From Legionellaceae bacterium UBA2794 (GTDB taxonomy: Bacteria > Pseudomonadota > Gammaproteobacteria > Legionellales > Legionellaceae), in the NCBI GenBank assembly GCA_002352055.1, contig DEHS01000087.1, forward strand, positions 1 through 8,026: a stretch of 8,026 nucleotides of DNA, read 5' to 3'. The notes beneath the pieces are model-generated. The model worked only from the letters and a program-made list of their open reading frames with translations, had not been told where the DNA came from and searched no databases. Made by a program: the position numbers and the translations under genes. Shown piece by piece: positions 7,901 to 8,026 of this stretch (positions are counted from its first letter, which is position 1; the number at the start of each line of letters is the position of its first letter).

Positions 7901-8026
7901 TGTAATTTACCGCTTGATGTTTTTAATAAAGAGTGAGCACGTACTAAATGTATTTCATGCAATCGAACATCGCATTCTTCACTCACATGAGCATTTATTT
8001 GGGCAATAATTTTGCCAAAGTCCTCA
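4999..8026 (-). CDS. Multidomain acyl enzyme: FAAL C-terminus, acyl-CoA dehydrogenase, acyl carrier protein, two hotdog-like domains (N-terminus outside window)
   Basis: The frame is open to the window edge. A GTG at 7986 would give 995 residues, but 13 more codons upstream are open, and the first segment is plainly the tail of a fatty acyl-AMP ligase (LLKTSSGKLQRQA at 21-33, whose lysine region closes the adenylation site). The gene therefore starts beyond the window. Numbered from GTG 7986: FAAL tail 1-50; acidic linker 51-70; acyl-CoA dehydrogenase about 71-440, with FALTEPAAGSDV (183-194), GGRGYLE (402-408), and RIFEGTSE with the likely catalytic base Glu426; an extra helical region 440-590; acyl carrier protein about 598-678, with GLDSIHA and phosphopantetheine Ser637; then two hotdog-like segments to the end. 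Likely chemistry: fatty acid to acyl-AMP, transfer to the carrier, alpha,beta-desaturation by the FAD dehydrogenase, then processing or release. It is cytoplasmic, with no signal peptide or membrane helix. The ACP-bound desaturation resembles FAAL-dehydrogenase systems of lipopeptide pathways. Domain calls are strong except the hotdogs; the product is unknown. Confidence 0.9.
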   Translation of the reverse strand, partial: EDFGKIIAQINAHVSEECDVRLHEIHLVRAHSLLKTSSGKLQRQASKNALMQGGFKVLYTWSSSLVEEDEESSHPLLSVSEQGIEESLTNWLREYGVKRINPFIMDERRCIPPHIMLHFAQKGLFGLQIPKSMGGLGLNFRQSFRLLEQISAINLSLGIFVGLANSNIYPLFRYGNSSVREKYIPLLAQGHDLAAFALTEPAAGSDVHQIQTTAKAVEEGGWIINGTKCLSGSAAWSGIINVFAKAYDHKNQLLGITAFAVPTDLPGIRQGDESITMGLKAMSQNHIHFENVYVAPEYILGRPGEGLVIAEETLTHSRLGMASLCLGAMKRCVQIATRFSQHRTIATGLLVENPLWIKRINDMYFSISATEYLLQNCIDKIDNGEPLPVELALVNKLLSTEFLWKITDQCMQVLGGRGYLEINGIAQIMRDARVMRIFEGTSEVLFDYLGALVLEKPDKLTMILNFLQASNQVQEEFTSFPLHVKEWKEQALEIVGSSGITLLRYHLGVVISYISLYAALPERADSDTALWAKTLWKQELDILTHNIAHKEPRLLFNKNSIPYEQSIGWLEQSFPGQMEQSDDPIFKSGYQKTERGDEGKRPSSLNVSLYLNEEKEGLLKWIGNWLHQKRLIPKPIVDTQKALQSLGLDSIHAVSLVHDLEDYLHCSLPVDLVYECRTVDQLLESALKMQNKWNTVASVIKDVNYKPLIIRESWLSTFLDHGYQEETLQLTSMVLNSKQITALIDVTRYFMPSDKMFHLNIFNCKVALIQMFTTFVHQYYPADSVESIQLQELTQSYIKPIRISTNIPIFMEMGEPQSNGLGFIYEMDFSVMDGAFRGKAVFFIQLKQNVKLISPVLKINLKRSAIAPIIPDWMNSPYETINYKIRKTSISPQGIKAEIESNNSTSNKSHLKLTNTILPTIYTAQLGVIFACWDNQLEEKHGEFYLMKHHEKRIQSISPAREGGIYNVHMKLNNKTSNFNRIIYTMNFTIEGLMSGEVVYAIPVVKKE
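5002..5007 (-). promoter_or_regulatory. Shine-Dalgarno AAGGAA of the decarboxylase, inside the end of the upstream gene
   Basis: AAGGAA (5007 to 5002) makes up most of the last two sense codons (Lys-Glu) of the acyl enzyme and lies 6 bases before ATG 4995. The upstream TAA is at 5001-4999, leaving only TTT between the genes. This arrangement implies translational coupling and a shared transcript. Confidence 0.7.
5011..5814 (-). repeat. Protein-level tandem duplication: two hotdog-like (FcoT-like?) segments at the C-terminus of the acyl enzyme
   Basis: Segment 1 (about residues 725-835) ends with IYEMDFSVMDGAFRGKAVFFI; segment 2 (about 895-992) ends with IYTMNFTIEGLMSGEVVYAI. Both share Ile-Tyr-x-Met-(Asp/Asn)-Phe, then a Gly 12-13 residues after the Tyr, then a hydrophobic closing strand. 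Each segment also has a helix and strands earlier, as in a double hotdog. Segment 1 has IFNCKVALIQMF (748-759), followed by YIKPIRI (784-790); from memory this recalls the FN-helix and following strand of the mycobacterial FcoT thioesterase, but catalytic residues cannot be confirmed. MaoC- or AfsA-like hotdogs are alternatives. Confidence 0.45.

Noticed and set aside
7984..7986. GTG 7986 as the start of the acyl enzyme
   Set aside because: The frame is open through the window edge for 13 more codons, and the first residues are the middle of a fatty acyl-AMP ligase C-terminal domain, so the gene begins outside the window.
1..8026. CRISPR arrays, tRNA or rRNA genes, transposases, integrases
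   Set aside because: No regularly spaced repeats, cloverleaf sequence, rRNA-like stretch or recombinase motif was seen on either strand.

Overview
The window is AT-rich with compact genes and strong A/T preference at third codon positions. Gene content and composition (an unrecognised helical orphan, an FAD monooxygenase with a long C-terminal extension, and an acyl-activating multidomain enzyme) fit a Legionella-like gammaproteobacterium. That placement is an inference from style and remembered families; no rRNA, tRNA or species marker is present.

Layout. Positions 1-75 look like the last 24 codons of a plus-strand gene that starts outside the window. Positions 76-311 are non-coding upstream sequence. 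A plus-strand gene of unknown function (about 284 aa) follows at 312-1166, with a GTG start set by a near-perfect Shine-Dalgarno. A convergent gap (1167-1333) carries a long AT-rich stem-loop. Everything to the right is on the minus strand. In transcription order it holds a multidomain acyl enzyme (8026 to 4999, truncated by the window edge), a fold-type III PLP-dependent decarboxylase (4995 to 3430), a gap of about 170 bp, and an FAD-dependent monooxygenase locus (3256 to 1334).

The two central genes form a tight unit. The stop of the acyl enzyme and the ATG of the decarboxylase are 3 bases apart, and the decarboxylase's ribosome site lies in the last codons of the upstream gene. The acyl enzyme reads as the C-terminal end of a fatty acyl-AMP ligase (FAAL), an acyl-CoA dehydrogenase, an acyl carrier protein, and two tandem hotdog-like segments that may belong to the FcoT thioesterase-like group. 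The decarboxylase has its own C-terminal extension of about 100 residues that also looks hotdog-like. Together they suggest a pathway that activates a fatty acid, loads it on a carrier, desaturates it while bound, processes it with hotdog domains, and perhaps joins it to an amine made by the decarboxylase. The product is unknown.

The monooxygenase is broken. Its N-terminal Rossmann segment (GAGPIG) is encoded in frame upstream at 3256-3137 but is cut from the remainder by one in-frame TAG at 3136-3134. A 592-codon frame remains open after the stop but lacks the FAD-binding N terminus. The locus is therefore called a probable pseudogene, with sequencing error or readthrough as alternatives.
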